Below are positions 15,149-24,318 of a DNA stretch of 64,000 bases, piece by piece. Each line of letters begins with the position of its first letter. Positions within the stretch are counted from its first letter, which is position 1. The stretch lies in assembly GCA_958370325.1 (NCBI GenBank), contig CATXJW010000006.1, positions 1 through 64,000 on the forward strand. Direction: 5' to 3'. The notes under the pieces are model-generated. The model was not told the DNA's origin. It searched no databases and worked only from the letters and a program-made list of their open reading frames with translations. The stretch comes from an uncultured Collinsella sp. (GTDB taxonomy: Bacteria > Actinomycetota > Coriobacteriia > Coriobacteriales > Coriobacteriaceae). A program made the translations under genes and the position numbers.

Positions 15149-17914
15149 GTGAGTCTCGGCAGCAAACTATCCAACGCAAAGGTCTCCTTTGCGATCTTTA
15201 AGCGCGACATCAAGCGATTGCTCGTGAACCCCGTCGCCCTGGTGGTTACTTTGGGCGTGTGCGTCATTCCCTCGCTGTATGCCTGGTACAACATCGTGGC
15301 TAACTGGGATCCGTACGGAAACACCCAGGGTATCAAGATTGCCATCGCCAACAACGATCGGGGCACCCAAAACGACTTGGTGGGCGAGCTCAACGCGGGC
15401 GACCAGGTCGTCGATCAGCTCAAGGAGAACGATCAGCTGGGCTGGACCTTCGTCGATTCGGCGGCCGACGCCAAGGAGGGCGTCGAGAGCGGTGAGTACT
15501 ATGCGGCCATCGTAATCCCTAAGAACTTCTCGGATAACCTGGTCTCGATGCTCGACGGCAACTACCATCAGCCCAAGCTTACGTACTACGTCAATGAGAA
15601 GAAGAGTGCTATTGCGCCCAAGGTTACCGACACCGGTGCAAGCACCATCGAGGAGCAGATCAACTCGGAATTTGTCTCCACAGTGGGCGAGACCGTTGCC
15701 AGCATCGCCAAGGATGCCGGGGTCGATTTAAAGGACAAGGCAACCCAGACTCAGAATTCGTTGGCTGGTTCGGTATCAGAGGCATCCGGTACCTTGGGTG
15801 AGGTGCGCGATTCGATTGGCGACATGAATGCCGCCATCGATAAGACGAGTGGCGCTATCGCCTCGGCTGATGCCGCGTTGGCGGGCCTGCAGGGTCAGAC
15901 GCCCTCTCTAACGCAGGCAATCGCTCAGGGTAATGACCTGCTGGGCGAGGCGCGCGCTACGGCGGGCAACTCTGTCGCCTCGCTCTCCAAGGCACTCTCG
16001 GAAGGCAGCCTTGCGCTCACCAAGACGTCAGCCTCCGCGAACGCTGCGATTGGCAAGCTGACGGGCGCGGTCACATCTACGACCACCCGCATCGACAACT
16101 CGCTTGAGTCTCTCCAAGCGACGATCGACCACAATAAGGCCGTTATCGGGCACTTGGAAATTCTCGTTAATGACACGTCGACAGGTTCCAAGGAAATTGA
16201 CGCGCGCATTGTATCGACCATCGATTTGCTCCGCGAGCAGAATGAAAAGCTTCAGAGCATCAAGGACGGTCTGTCTGCGCAGTCGAGCGCCATGGCGAAT
16301 GACGCCGCGGCTGTCTCGGGCGCCAGCGACGCTATCAATAACGCAATCCAGACCGGTGCGACCAACCTTGGCCAGGCCCAGACGGACCTGGGTCAAAACG
16401 CGCTGCCGAAGGCCTCGAGCGCGCTTGATTCATTTGCCGCCGTCTCGGGTGATCTGACGGGAATCGTGTCTGGCCTCACGCCTACTATTGCAAGTGCGCG
16501 CGGTACGCTTTCGCAGCTTAACGCTACGCTCGGCCAGGCCAAGACCACGCTGTCCCAGACCGATTCCTCGCTTGCCAAGGTCCAGGACAAGCTTGCGACC
16601 GCAGCCAATGACATCGCGGCGCTGCAGACCTCTGAGTCTATGGGCGAGCTCGCCGACCTTATGGGCGTCGATGTCAATGACGTGGCAGATTTCATGGCCT
16701 CTCCGGTCGAGCTGACGTCCAAGTCGATCTATCCGGTCAAGAGCTTTGGCTCGGGCATCGCTCCCTTCTACACCAATCTGGCGCTTTGGGTGGGCGGTTA
16801 CGTACTCATCGCCATCTACAAGCTCGAGGTCGATCGCGAGGGCATTGGCAGCTTTACGGCGCGCCAGGGCTACTTCGGCCGTTGGATGCTCCTGGTGATC
16901 CTGGGCGCGCTCCAGGCCACCATCGTTACGGTAGGCGATCTGGTGATTGGCGTGCAGTGCATCAACCCGCTGCTGTTCGTGCTGGGCGGCATCGCCATCT
17001 CGTTCACCTACGTCAATATCATCTATGCGCTGTCCACTACGTTTAAGCACATCGGCAAGGCAATCGGCGTCATTCTCGTCATCGTGCAGATTCCGGGTTC
17101 GTCGGGCATGTATCCCATCGAGATGATGCCCGGCTTCTTCCAGTGGCTGCACCCGCTGCTGCCCTTTACCTACGGCATCAATCTGCTGCGCGAGACGGTC
17201 GGCGGCATGTACTCGTTTAACTACCTGTTTAACCTGTGCATTCTGGGCGTGTTCTTGATCGTGGCGCTCTTTATCGGTCTGCAGCTGCGTCCGCTGCTGC
17301 TCAACCTTAACCTGCTCTTTGATAAACAGCTTTCCACGACGGGTATGATGATCTGCGAGTCCAACGACCTGCCGCGCCAGCGCTACTCGCTGCGCACGGC
17401 CATGCGTGTCATGCTCGATTCCGATTCGTACCGTCGCGAACTGCTCGACCATGCGGTCGCCTTTGAACATCGCTACCCGTACTACATCAAGGGCGGTTTT
17501 GCCGCCGTGGTGGGCGTTCAGGTCCTGCTCTTTGTCCTGTCGACGGTTCTCGATATCGACAATAACGGCAAGATCATCCTGCTTGTCATTTGGATCATCT
17601 CGGTTATTGCCATCTGCGGCTGGCTTATCAATATCGAGTACATCCGCTCGAGCCTCAACACCCAGATGCGCATCTCGGCGCTTTCGGATGAGGACCTGCG
17701 CCGCGAGATGCGCGAGCACACGGCCGCCATTCCGGCCGCTCGTCGCATGTTCGGCTTGAATGCGAGCGAGCGGGGGTCTGAACTCAAGACTCAGGCTGTC
17801 AACCAATGTGGTCATCGCGATGCGGCCCATGTGCCCGAGAACGGGGATGACACGTTTGTGATGAATGAAAAGAACGCCCCGCTCGGCAAGCACTCCAAAG
17901 GAGGTGAGGCATAA
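15149..17914 (+). CDS. YhgE/Pip family membrane protein (first of two)
   Basis: Large membrane protein related to phage infection protein Pip and to ABC-2 type permeases, ~921 aa. TM1 lies near the N-terminus (PVALVVTLGVCVIPSLYAWYN) and is followed by WDPYGNT, a hallmark of the family. A long extracytoplasmic region (~35-510) is rich in Ala/Ser/Thr/Asp heptads and probably coiled coil. A C-terminal block has five to six TMs. Two more TM helices and a charged tail distinguish it from its neighbour. The start is uncertain: GTG 15149 has GGATGG 7 nt upstream, while ATG at 15098 or 15134 is also in frame. Role probably export or surface assembly. Substrate unknown. Confidence 0.85.
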   Translation: MSLGSKLSNAKVSFAIFKRDIKRLLVNPVALVVTLGVCVIPSLYAWYNIVANWDPYGNTQGIKIAIANNDRGTQNDLVGELNAGDQVVDQLKENDQLGWTFVDSAADAKEGVESGEYYAAIVIPKNFSDNLVSMLDGNYHQPKLTYYVNEKKSAIAPKVTDTGASTIEEQINSEFVSTVGETVASIAKDAGVDLKDKATQTQNSLAGSVSEASGTLGEVRDSIGDMNAAIDKTSGAIASADAALAGLQGQTPSLTQAIAQGNDLLGEARATAGNSVASLSKALSEGSLALTKTSASANAAIGKLTGAVTSTTTRIDNSLESLQATIDHNKAVIGHLEILVNDTSTGSKEIDARIVSTIDLLREQNEKLQSIKDGLSAQSSAMANDAAAVSGASDAINNAIQTGATNLGQAQTDLGQNALPKASSALDSFAAVSGDLTGIVSGLTPTIASARGTLSQLNATLGQAKTTLSQTDSSLAKVQDKLATAANDIAALQTSESMGELADLMGVDVNDVADFMASPVELTSKSIYPVKSFGSGIAPFYTNLALWVGGYVLIAIYKLEVDREGIGSFTARQGYFGRWMLLVILGALQATIVTVGDLVIGVQCINPLLFVLGGIAISFTYVNIIYALSTTFKHIGKAIGVILVIVQIPGSSGMYPIEMMPGFFQWLHPLLPFTYGINLLRETVGGMYSFNYLFNLCILGVFLIVALFIGLQLRPLLLNLNLLFDKQLSTTGMMICESNDLPRQRYSLRTAMRVMLDSDSYRRELLDHAVAFEHRYPYYIKGGFAAVVGVQVLLFVLSTVLDIDNNGKIILLVIWIISVIAICGWLINIEYIRSSLNTQMRISALSDEDLRREMREHTAAIPAARRMFGLNASERGSELKTQAVNQCGHRDAAHVPENGDDTFVMNEKNAPLGKHSKGGEA

Positions 17915-20104
17915 ATGAAGAACATCCTGCATCTGTTTAAGCGCGATGTCCAAAACGTGTCTCGCTCCGTAATCGGCTTGGTTGTCGTGATGGGCCTCAT
18001 TATCGTACCGTGCCTGTACGCGTGGTTTAACATCGCCGGCAGCTGGGATCCGTACGGCAACACCGGCAATCTTAAGATCGCCGTGGTCAACACCGATGAG
18101 GGTTACGAGAGCGATCTGATCCCCGTCGAGGTCAACGTGGGCGAAAACGTGACCGCCACCCTGCGCGGCAACGAGAACTTCGACTGGGTTGTGCTCAACG
18201 ATCGAGAAAAGGCCATCGAGGGCGTCAAATCGGGCGCATACTATGCGGCTGTCGTTATCCCTAAGACGTTTAGTGCCGATATGATGACGCTCTTTTCGAC
18301 CGACGTTAAGCATGCCGATATCGAGTTTTACGAGAATCAGAAGGCCAACGCCATCGCGCAGATCGTGACCGAAAAGGGCTCGAGTGCTGTTCAGAACCAG
18401 GTCAACGAGACCTTTACCGAGACCATCACGACGATCGGCCTTAAGACGGTGTCCAGCCTGCTCGATTACATGAGCACCGACCAGGTCAGCAACTTTATCG
18501 CCAACCTGTCCTCGACGCTCGGCGATTCGATTGGGGACCTGCAAGACGTTCAGGCTAATGCTTCGTCGCTGGCGGGCATTTTGAGCTCTACGTCCGATTC
18601 GTTGACGTCGGCGAGCGGTATGCTCCAGCAGACGGGTACGGTCGATGAGTCGACCAAGCAGTTGATGGAGCATGCCAAGAGCGGCATGAGCGATTCCAAA
18701 GAAGCGCTGAAGGCCGCCAACGACGCCATCAACGCCGCGATTGACGGAAGCGCGGGCTCGTTCGACAACGTGTCCGCCGAGCTTGCGAAGGCATTCGATG
18801 CCGCGAATCAGCATGTCGACCTTACGGTGTCTCAGCTCAACGATGCCGCGGCGGCGCTCAATACACGTGCCGACGATATCGACGCCACGGCCGACCAGCT
18901 CCGCGGCTTTGCCGAGCAGGTCAGTGACGAAAAGCTCCAGGAGAGCCTTAAATCTGTGGCAACATCGCTGGGCAGGATCGCGGTGGAGTATCGCAACAAC
19001 GCCAAGGACCTGACGGCAACTGCTAAGTCCCTTTCTGACAGCATGGCAGAGGTCAACAGCACGCGTGCCGAGGTCGATCAGGCCATCGCCGATGCCAAGG
19101 CGGGCATTTCGGGCGCCAAGTCCGACTACGATTCCACGTTCTCGGTTAAGGCCAAGGAGCTCAAGAAGACGGTTTCGGGCATCCTGGACTCGCTCGATGG
19201 CATCTCGGGCAATCTGGATAGCGCCGTGAGTGGCCTCACCGATGCATCCGGCTCGTTGGCGAAGGGCCTCTCCAAGGCCGCCAAGCTGGTCAACAAGGCT
19301 TCCGATCAGCTGGGCGAGGCGTCCGATAAGATCAGCGCCTTTAAGGACGAGCTCGATGGCGCCCTGATGTCGGATGACCTTGCCACGATCAAGACGATGA
19401 TTGGCAACGATCCCGAGGGCCTTGCCGTGTCGCTTTCCGGTCCCGTCGCGCTCGACCGCAAGCCGGTCTATCCGATCCGCAACTACGGTTCGGCCATGGC
19501 GCCGTTCTACACGATTCTGTCGCTGTGGGTGGGCTCGATCGTGCTGGCGGCCATGATGAAGGTTTCGGTCGACGATGAGCTTATCAACGAGCTCATCCCC
19601 GTGCGCTTGCACGAGATCTACCTGGGCCGCTACCTGTTCTTTGGCGGTCTGGCCCTGCTGCAGGCAACGCTCGTGTGCGCGGGCGACATCCTGTTCTTTG
19701 GCATCCAGTGTGACAACCCGCTGCAATTTGTGCTGGCGGGCTGGATCGCGAGTCTCGTGTTCTCTAATATCGTCTACACGCTCACCGTGTCGTTTGGCGA
19801 TATCGGCAAGGCGCTCGCCGTCGTGCTGCTGGTCATGCAGGTCGGCGGTTCGGGCGGCACGTTCCCCATCGAGATGACCGGCCCCGTGTTCCAGGCGATC
19901 TATCCGTTCCTGCCGTTTACTCACGGCATCAACGCCATGCATGCCGCCATGGCCGGTGCCTACCATATGGAGTACTGGATTGAGCTAGGCATTCTGGCGA
20001 GCTATCTGATCCCGTCGCTGGCCCTGGGTGTGGTCTTCCGCCGCCCAGTCATCAAAGCCAACGACTGGATCATCGAAAAGCTGGAGTCAACTAAATTGAT
20101 TTAG
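17915..20104 (+). CDS. YhgE/Pip family membrane protein (second of two)
   Basis: 729 aa, same architecture as the gene before it: N-terminal TM with PCLYAWFNIAGSWDPYGNT, a long Ala/Ser/Asp-rich coiled-coil-like ectodomain (~40-510), and a C-terminal block of six TMs including the conserved GGTFPIEM and FLPFTHGINAMHA. It lacks the extra C-terminal helices of the first protein. The ATG abuts the upstream stop codon and AAAGGAGGTGAG lies within the upstream gene, so translation is coupled. The pair probably acts as a heteromeric complex. This is inferred from the tandem arrangement. Confidence 0.88.
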   Translation: MKNILHLFKRDVQNVSRSVIGLVVVMGLIIVPCLYAWFNIAGSWDPYGNTGNLKIAVVNTDEGYESDLIPVEVNVGENVTATLRGNENFDWVVLNDREKAIEGVKSGAYYAAVVIPKTFSADMMTLFSTDVKHADIEFYENQKANAIAQIVTEKGSSAVQNQVNETFTETITTIGLKTVSSLLDYMSTDQVSNFIANLSSTLGDSIGDLQDVQANASSLAGILSSTSDSLTSASGMLQQTGTVDESTKQLMEHAKSGMSDSKEALKAANDAINAAIDGSAGSFDNVSAELAKAFDAANQHVDLTVSQLNDAAAALNTRADDIDATADQLRGFAEQVSDEKLQESLKSVATSLGRIAVEYRNNAKDLTATAKSLSDSMAEVNSTRAEVDQAIADAKAGISGAKSDYDSTFSVKAKELKKTVSGILDSLDGISGNLDSAVSGLTDASGSLAKGLSKAAKLVNKASDQLGEASDKISAFKDELDGALMSDDLATIKTMIGNDPEGLAVSLSGPVALDRKPVYPIRNYGSAMAPFYTILSLWVGSIVLAAMMKVSVDDELINELIPVRLHEIYLGRYLFFGGLALLQATLVCAGDILFFGIQCDNPLQFVLAGWIASLVFSNIVYTLTVSFGDIGKALAVVLLVMQVGGSGGTFPIEMTGPVFQAIYPFLPFTHGINAMHAAMAGAYHMEYWIELGILASYLIPSLALGVVFRRPVIKANDWIIEKLESTKLI

Positions 20105-20200
20105 TTCAGCCACGTAAACGCTGTCAGAACATCGAGGTCTTCCAGTTTGACACTTTATTATGCTGGATTGCGATGCAACGCCGGTTGTTGCTACAGTAGC

Positions 20201-20235
20201 GGGGCGTACCGGGGGTCCGGTGCGCCCTGTTTTTA
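20201..20235 (+). terminator. Terminator after the yhgE/pip pair
   Basis: GGGGCGTACCGG / CCGGTGCGCCCT stem with loop GGGT, then GTTTTTATTT. It lies 97 nt after the stop codon. Confidence 0.7.
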
Positions 20236-20305
20236 TTTGACCATGAGGCGGCACGCAGCCATACGCGTGCGGACACCACGCCCAGATTGAGTGCGAGGAT
20301 GTTCC

Positions 20306-21289
20306 ATGGCCCAATACGCTGCCAACGAAATCGAAAACATGCCTGATAGCCCTGTGGCCCGTGAGGATTTGGGTGCGGGCGGTATTCCCCGGGGTGCCGG
20401 TGCACGCTCGCCGCTGTTCTGGAAAGTTCTGCTATTTTCGGTGGCGGTCATCTGGGGCTACTCCTTTACCACTATGAAGGGCGCGCTCGACACCATTCCG
20501 GTGTTCGAGCTGGTCTACGTTCGCTTTCTCCCGGCATCACTGGTTATGTTTGCCATTTTCCATAAGCGCATCATCGCTCATTTCAATGCCCGCAACCTAA
20601 TCGTCGGGCTTGGCATGGGCGCGCTCATGTGGGGTGCCTACGGTTTGCAGACGATCGGTCTGGCACAGACCACGGCAGGCAAAAGCGCGTTTTTGACGGG
20701 CACGTACTGCATCTTGGTTCCGTTTGCGAGCTACGTCCTAAGCGGCGAAAAGCTTACCCGTTACAACTTGGGCGCCGCGTTGCTGTGCCTGGCGGGCATT
20801 GGCTTGGTGGCGCTCGATAGCGTCGAGTTCAATGCCGGCGATGCCATTACGCTGGGCGGCGCGGTCTTCTTTGCCATCCAGATGGCGGTGACCGCCAAGT
20901 ACGGTCGCAAGATGGATATCAACGTCATCACGTTTTGGATGTTTGTGGGCAATGGTGTCCTAAGCCTGATCTCGTCGCTGTTGTTCGAGACCCAAGCGCC
21001 CTCGTCCGTGTGGACGCCGAGCTTTATCTGCGTAATGGCCTTTCTCTCGGTGGGCTGCACGTGCGTGGCGCTGCTCATCCAAAACGTCGGCTTGGCGCAC
21101 GTCCCGGCCTCGACGGGCTCACTGCTGCTTTCGATGGAGTCGCCATCGGGTGTGCTGTTCTCGGTGTTGTTGATGGGGGAGGCGCTCACCTCGCGCCTGC
21201 TTGCCGGCTTTGCGCTCATCTTCCTGTCGATCATTTTGAGTGAGACGCATTTCGATTTCTTGCGCCGAAAATCTCACCCGCAATTGTAA
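20306..21289 (+). CDS. EamA/DMT family transporter
   Basis: Drug/metabolite transporter of 327 aa with about ten TM helices in two EamA repeats, the first beginning at WGYSFTTMKGALD and the second at GGAVFFAIQMAVTAKYG. The N-terminal ~40 residues are hydrophilic and cytoplasmic. CGAGGA lies 6 nt before the ATG. A GTG 15 nt upstream is less well placed. Substrate cannot be read from the sequence: members export amino acids, nucleobases or drugs. Monocistronic between two terminators. Confidence 0.88.
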   Translation: MAQYAANEIENMPDSPVAREDLGAGGIPRGAGARSPLFWKVLLFSVAVIWGYSFTTMKGALDTIPVFELVYVRFLPASLVMFAIFHKRIIAHFNARNLIVGLGMGALMWGAYGLQTIGLAQTTAGKSAFLTGTYCILVPFASYVLSGEKLTRYNLGAALLCLAGIGLVALDSVEFNAGDAITLGGAVFFAIQMAVTAKYGRKMDINVITFWMFVGNGVLSLISSLLFETQAPSSVWTPSFICVMAFLSVGCTCVALLIQNVGLAHVPASTGSLLLSMESPSGVLFSVLLMGEALTSRLLAGFALIFLSIILSETHFDFLRRKSHPQL

Positions 21290-21301
21290 ACAACTTGTTG
21301 C

Positions 21302-21327
21302 GCCGCCCTCCCAGGGCGGCATTTTTT
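21302..21327 (+). terminator. Terminator of the EamA gene
   Basis: GCCGCCCT-CCC-AGGGCGGC followed by A and six T, 12 nt after the stop. Confidence 0.92.
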
Positions 21328-21405
21328 ATGCCATGCCCTTACAGTTGTGCCTTGCACTTTACGCTATCAAAGTGCGTGCTGCAAAAACGTTACTGGAGGG
21401 CATCT

Positions 21406-22707
21406 ATGGCACCAGCTCTGTCCGATTTTCAACCGCAACCAGCGCCTCAGGCTACCACAGCGGCGCAGACCGCTATCGGCGACGGTCTTGTCGCAGAAGC
21501 TCAGGCTTTTGCGGACGAGCTCGCTGCGTGGCGCCACGATCTACACCAGATGCCCGAGCTGGGTAACAATCTTCCGCAGACGTCTGCCTATATCCAGGCA
21601 CGTCTGGACGAGATGGACATTCCCTATACCACGTTTGTCGACGGCTCCTGTGTTGTTGGCCTGATCGGTGCCGGTGCGGCCGCGGCCGCTCAGGGCAATG
21701 GCACGTGCAAGGACGAGCAGGCCGGAACGGTCGTCATGCTCCGAGGCGATATGGATGCCCTACCCGTTGTCGAGGAATCCGGCGAGCCCTTTGCATCCAC
21801 CAATGGTTGCATGCATGCTTGCGGTCACGATATGCACGCGACGGCGCTGCTTGGTGCGGCGCGCCTGCTCAAGGCCCGCGAGGCCGAGCTTGTGGAGGCC
21901 AACGCCACGGTGAAATTGCTGTTCCAGCCGGGCGAGGAGACCTTTGAGGGAGCACGCGCTGCCATCGCCGATGGCCTGCTGCAGAACCCGCGCCCTCAGG
22001 CGGCCTTTGCTATGCATGTCAACAGCCAGTCGCCGCTTGGCCTGGTGCTCTACGGCAGTCCAGCGCTTTCGGGCGTGTACGGTTTCCGCATCACGCTCCA
22101 GGGCAAGGGCGGCCATGGCTCGAGCCCCGAGATCTGCATCGACCCCATCACGGCCGGCGTCCATGTGCACCTGGCGCTCCAGGAGCTTATCGCCCGCGAG
22201 GTGCCGGCGGCCAAGGAAGTCGCACTTACCGTTGGTAAGTTCGCCGGCGGCTTGGCGGCCAACGTCATCCCCGACACCTGCGTGCTCGAGGGAACGCTGC
22301 GCGGCTTTGATGTTGAGCTCATGGCTCACCTCAAGACCCGCATCGCGGAGGTCGTTAACGGCGTTGCCACGACCTATCGTACGCCGGCGACCATCGAGAC
22401 GCTTTCGGATGTTCCGCCGCTTGTACTCGACAGCGATATGACTCAGGCGTCGCTTGGCTACGTGGGCGCAGTGCTGCCCAAGGCGGCTTTCTTGCCGCTT
22501 TTCCACGCCATGGCGAGTGAGGACTTCGCGCTTATCTCGAGCGAGATTCCGAGTGCGTACTTTACCGTGGGCGCGGCCGTAACCGACACGGACGAACACT
22601 TTGCCCAGCACCATCCCAAGGCGCGTTTTAACGATGCCGAGCTTCCTCTCGGCGCCGCGGCTTATGCCGCCGTCGCTTTGGGCTATATCGCCGACCACAA
22701 GGAGTAA
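21406..22707 (+). CDS. M20 family amidohydrolase / metallopeptidase
   Basis: Di-metal amidohydrolase of the HipO/AmaA/N-acyl amino acid hydrolase type, 433 aa. Motifs run in order: RHDLHQMPELG, MLRGDMDALPV (metal Asp), ACGHDMHATALLGAA (Cys-Gly-His-Asp), FQPGEE, the dimerisation domain with GGHGSSPE, and MASEDFA near the end. GGAGGG lies 5 nt before the ATG, which rules out an upstream extension of 37 codons. It overlaps functionally with the MFS gene 3 nt downstream. The pair may import and hydrolyse an N-acyl amino acid or peptide, which is inference. Confidence 0.9.
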   Translation: MAPALSDFQPQPAPQATTAAQTAIGDGLVAEAQAFADELAAWRHDLHQMPELGNNLPQTSAYIQARLDEMDIPYTTFVDGSCVVGLIGAGAAAAAQGNGTCKDEQAGTVVMLRGDMDALPVVEESGEPFASTNGCMHACGHDMHATALLGAARLLKAREAELVEANATVKLLFQPGEETFEGARAAIADGLLQNPRPQAAFAMHVNSQSPLGLVLYGSPALSGVYGFRITLQGKGGHGSSPEICIDPITAGVHVHLALQELIAREVPAAKEVALTVGKFAGGLAANVIPDTCVLEGTLRGFDVELMAHLKTRIAEVVNGVATTYRTPATIETLSDVPPLVLDSDMTQASLGYVGAVLPKAAFLPLFHAMASEDFALISSEIPSAYFTVGAAVTDTDEHFAQHHPKARFNDAELPLGAAAYAAVALGYIADHKE

Positions 22708-22710
22708 CTA

Positions 22711-24015
22711 ATGCCCCAGCAGCGTAAGTTCTTCCCCGGCTGGCTCGTGGTGACCTCCGGCTTCGTGATCATGGCCACGTGCTACACGATTTTCGTCAAC
22801 TGCATGAGCCTGTTCCAGCCGCTGATCGTCAGCGACCTGGGCATTTCCCTTGCGCAGTACAACATTTCCAACGCTATCTCCACCGTGGTGAGCGTCGTGG
22901 GTTCGCTCGTTATCGGCCATGTTGCCGATAAGGTGAGTGGCCGCGTATTGGGCTCGCTCACCGTTATCGCTACCTCGGCGGTGCTCGCGGGCATGAGCTT
23001 TGTGGGTGAGCTTTGGCAGGTCTATGTGCTCTTTGCCGTTTCGGGCTGCTTCGCTGTGGCCTCGACCCGTCTGCTCATTAGCCTGGTGACCGCCAACTGG
23101 TTTACCGCCAAACGCGGCCTTGCCATTTCCATCGCACTTTCGGGTTCGGGCTTTGGCGGAGCCATTCTCTCGCCGATCGTGAGCTCGCTTATCGTGAGTG
23201 TTGGCTGGCGCTCTGCGTTCCTGGTACTCGCTGCCGTCTGCATGGTGGCGGCACTGCCCATCACGGCCTATTCCTTCCGCACCAAGCCTTCCGAGATCGG
23301 CCTTAAGCCGCTCGGCGAGAACCCTGGCGATCCGTCCGTCTCGACGGCTGGCGACAAGGACGAGCACACGGCGCCCGAGGTTAGCGTCGGCTGGTCTCGT
23401 ATCAAGAAGAGCCCGGCGTTTTGGCTGCTTGTCGTCGCCTTCCTCTTTATGGGTCTCGTTAACGGCGCCATCTTGCCCAACCAGGTCACCAACATGACGA
23501 GCGTTACCGTCAACGGCGCCAAGATCGTCACGGGCGGCCACGATCCCATGTGGGCAGGTACTGTGCTTTCGGCCTATATGGTTACCGTCGTTATCGCCAA
23601 GATCTCGCTCGGCGCGATCTATGACCGTTTTGGCCTGCGCTTTGGCAATATCCTTGGCTCCGTTGCGTGCATTATCGCCTGCGTGGCGCTGTGCTTCCCG
23701 ACGACGGACCTCGGTCCCATTGTCGCCGCTGTGAGCTTTGGTATCGGAACGTGCATGGGCACCATCACGCCTACCATCGCCGCGTCCAAGCAGTTTGGCA
23801 TGGCCGACCTCGGCAAGGTCACGGGCACCATTACCTCGCTCGAGATGGTCGGCGGCACCGTGGGCGCTATCGTCTCGGGCGTGCTGTTCGATGCCACGGG
23901 CTCCTTTGCGAGCACCTGGATCGTGTGCCTGGTGTGTTCTGCGGTCATGCTCGTATTCCTGTTGGCCTCGGAGCCCATCGCCGCCAAGCTGCGCGCAAGC
24001 GTGGCGGGGGAGTAG
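22711..24015 (+). CDS. MFS transporter, OxlT/monocarboxylate-like
   Basis: Major facilitator of 434 aa with twelve TMs. FFPGWLVVTSGFVIM at the N-terminus and VADKVSGRVLG (the loop 2-3 motif) place it near the oxalate/formate and monocarboxylate antiporters. The central loop (~205-230) is charged. AAGGAG is inside the last codons of the amidohydrolase gene and the ATG follows that stop by 3 nt, so the genes are translationally coupled. The transported compound is probably the substrate or product of that enzyme. Confidence 0.87.
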   Translation: MPQQRKFFPGWLVVTSGFVIMATCYTIFVNCMSLFQPLIVSDLGISLAQYNISNAISTVVSVVGSLVIGHVADKVSGRVLGSLTVIATSAVLAGMSFVGELWQVYVLFAVSGCFAVASTRLLISLVTANWFTAKRGLAISIALSGSGFGGAILSPIVSSLIVSVGWRSAFLVLAAVCMVAALPITAYSFRTKPSEIGLKPLGENPGDPSVSTAGDKDEHTAPEVSVGWSRIKKSPAFWLLVVAFLFMGLVNGAILPNQVTNMTSVTVNGAKIVTGGHDPMWAGTVLSAYMVTVVIAKISLGAIYDRFGLRFGNILGSVACIIACVALCFPTTDLGPIVAAVSFGIGTCMGTITPTIAASKQFGMADLGKVTGTITSLEMVGGTVGAIVSGVLFDATGSFASTWIVCLVCSAVMLVFLLASEPIAAKLRASVAGE

Positions 24016-24047
24016 CGGGTCGCCGCCTATTCCTGTTTGCCTGTTCT

Positions 24048-24115
24048 GCCCGTGGCTGCCTTGGAAGCCGAATGGATGCTCGTACCATCATTCGGTTTCC
24101 AAGGCGGCCACGGGC
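24048..24115. repeat. Long hairpin 1 of a tandem array
   Basis: Arms of ~26 bp (GCCCGTGGC, GCCTTGGAA and CCGAATG with their complements) carry only two G-U positions and close a 14-nt loop. It shares its apical design with the hairpin at 24186. Confidence 0.75.
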
Positions 24116-24123
24116 CTACGAAA

Positions 24124-24187
24124 TGATCCCTATTCCTCCGTCCCCAAGGGATCACGTGATCCGAAGGGGACGGAGGAAAAGGGATCA
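24124..24187. repeat. Long hairpin 2 of a tandem array
   Basis: TGATCCC, TTCCTCCGTCCCC and GGATCAC pair with their complements in a nearly continuous 30-bp stem. The tip is the palindrome GGATCACGTGATCC. One mismatch and one small internal loop are visible. Confidence 0.75.
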
Positions 24188-24261
24188 CAAACAGCGGCGG
24201 CGCGTCTGGCCGAACGAGTCCCCATACCCTCGTTCGGTCAGACGCGCCGCCGCTGTTTGTG
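24186..24261. repeat. Long hairpin 3 of a tandem array
   Basis: 33-bp arms with a single G-U position, starting CACAAACAGCGGCGG and ending CCGAACG, close a 14-nt loop. It lies 9 nt before the hisS -10 box, so its right arm overlaps the place where a -35 would be. Confidence 0.8.
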
Positions 24262-24270
24262 TTTGTGCCG

Positions 24271-24276
24271 TATAAT
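24271..24276 (+). promoter_or_regulatory. -10 box of hisS
   Basis: A perfect TATAAT 42 bp before the hisS start. No standard -35 is present because the hairpin arm occupies that position. Confidence 0.55.
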
Positions 24277-24318
24277 GACCATTATCTATGACGCGATACA
24301 AAAGAAAGGTGTTTGCCC

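Noticed and set aside
16430..19966. A 1178-codon open frame on the minus strand opposite the two yhgE/pip genes
   Set aside because: It is the antisense of strongly supported membrane proteins. Long antisense frames arise from the extreme third-position GC bias, and its translation is His/Arg/Gly-rich with no domain and no ribosome binding site.
24048..24261. CRISPR array
   Set aside because: The repeats are inverted arms of single hairpins, not regularly spaced direct repeats, and no cas genes are present.
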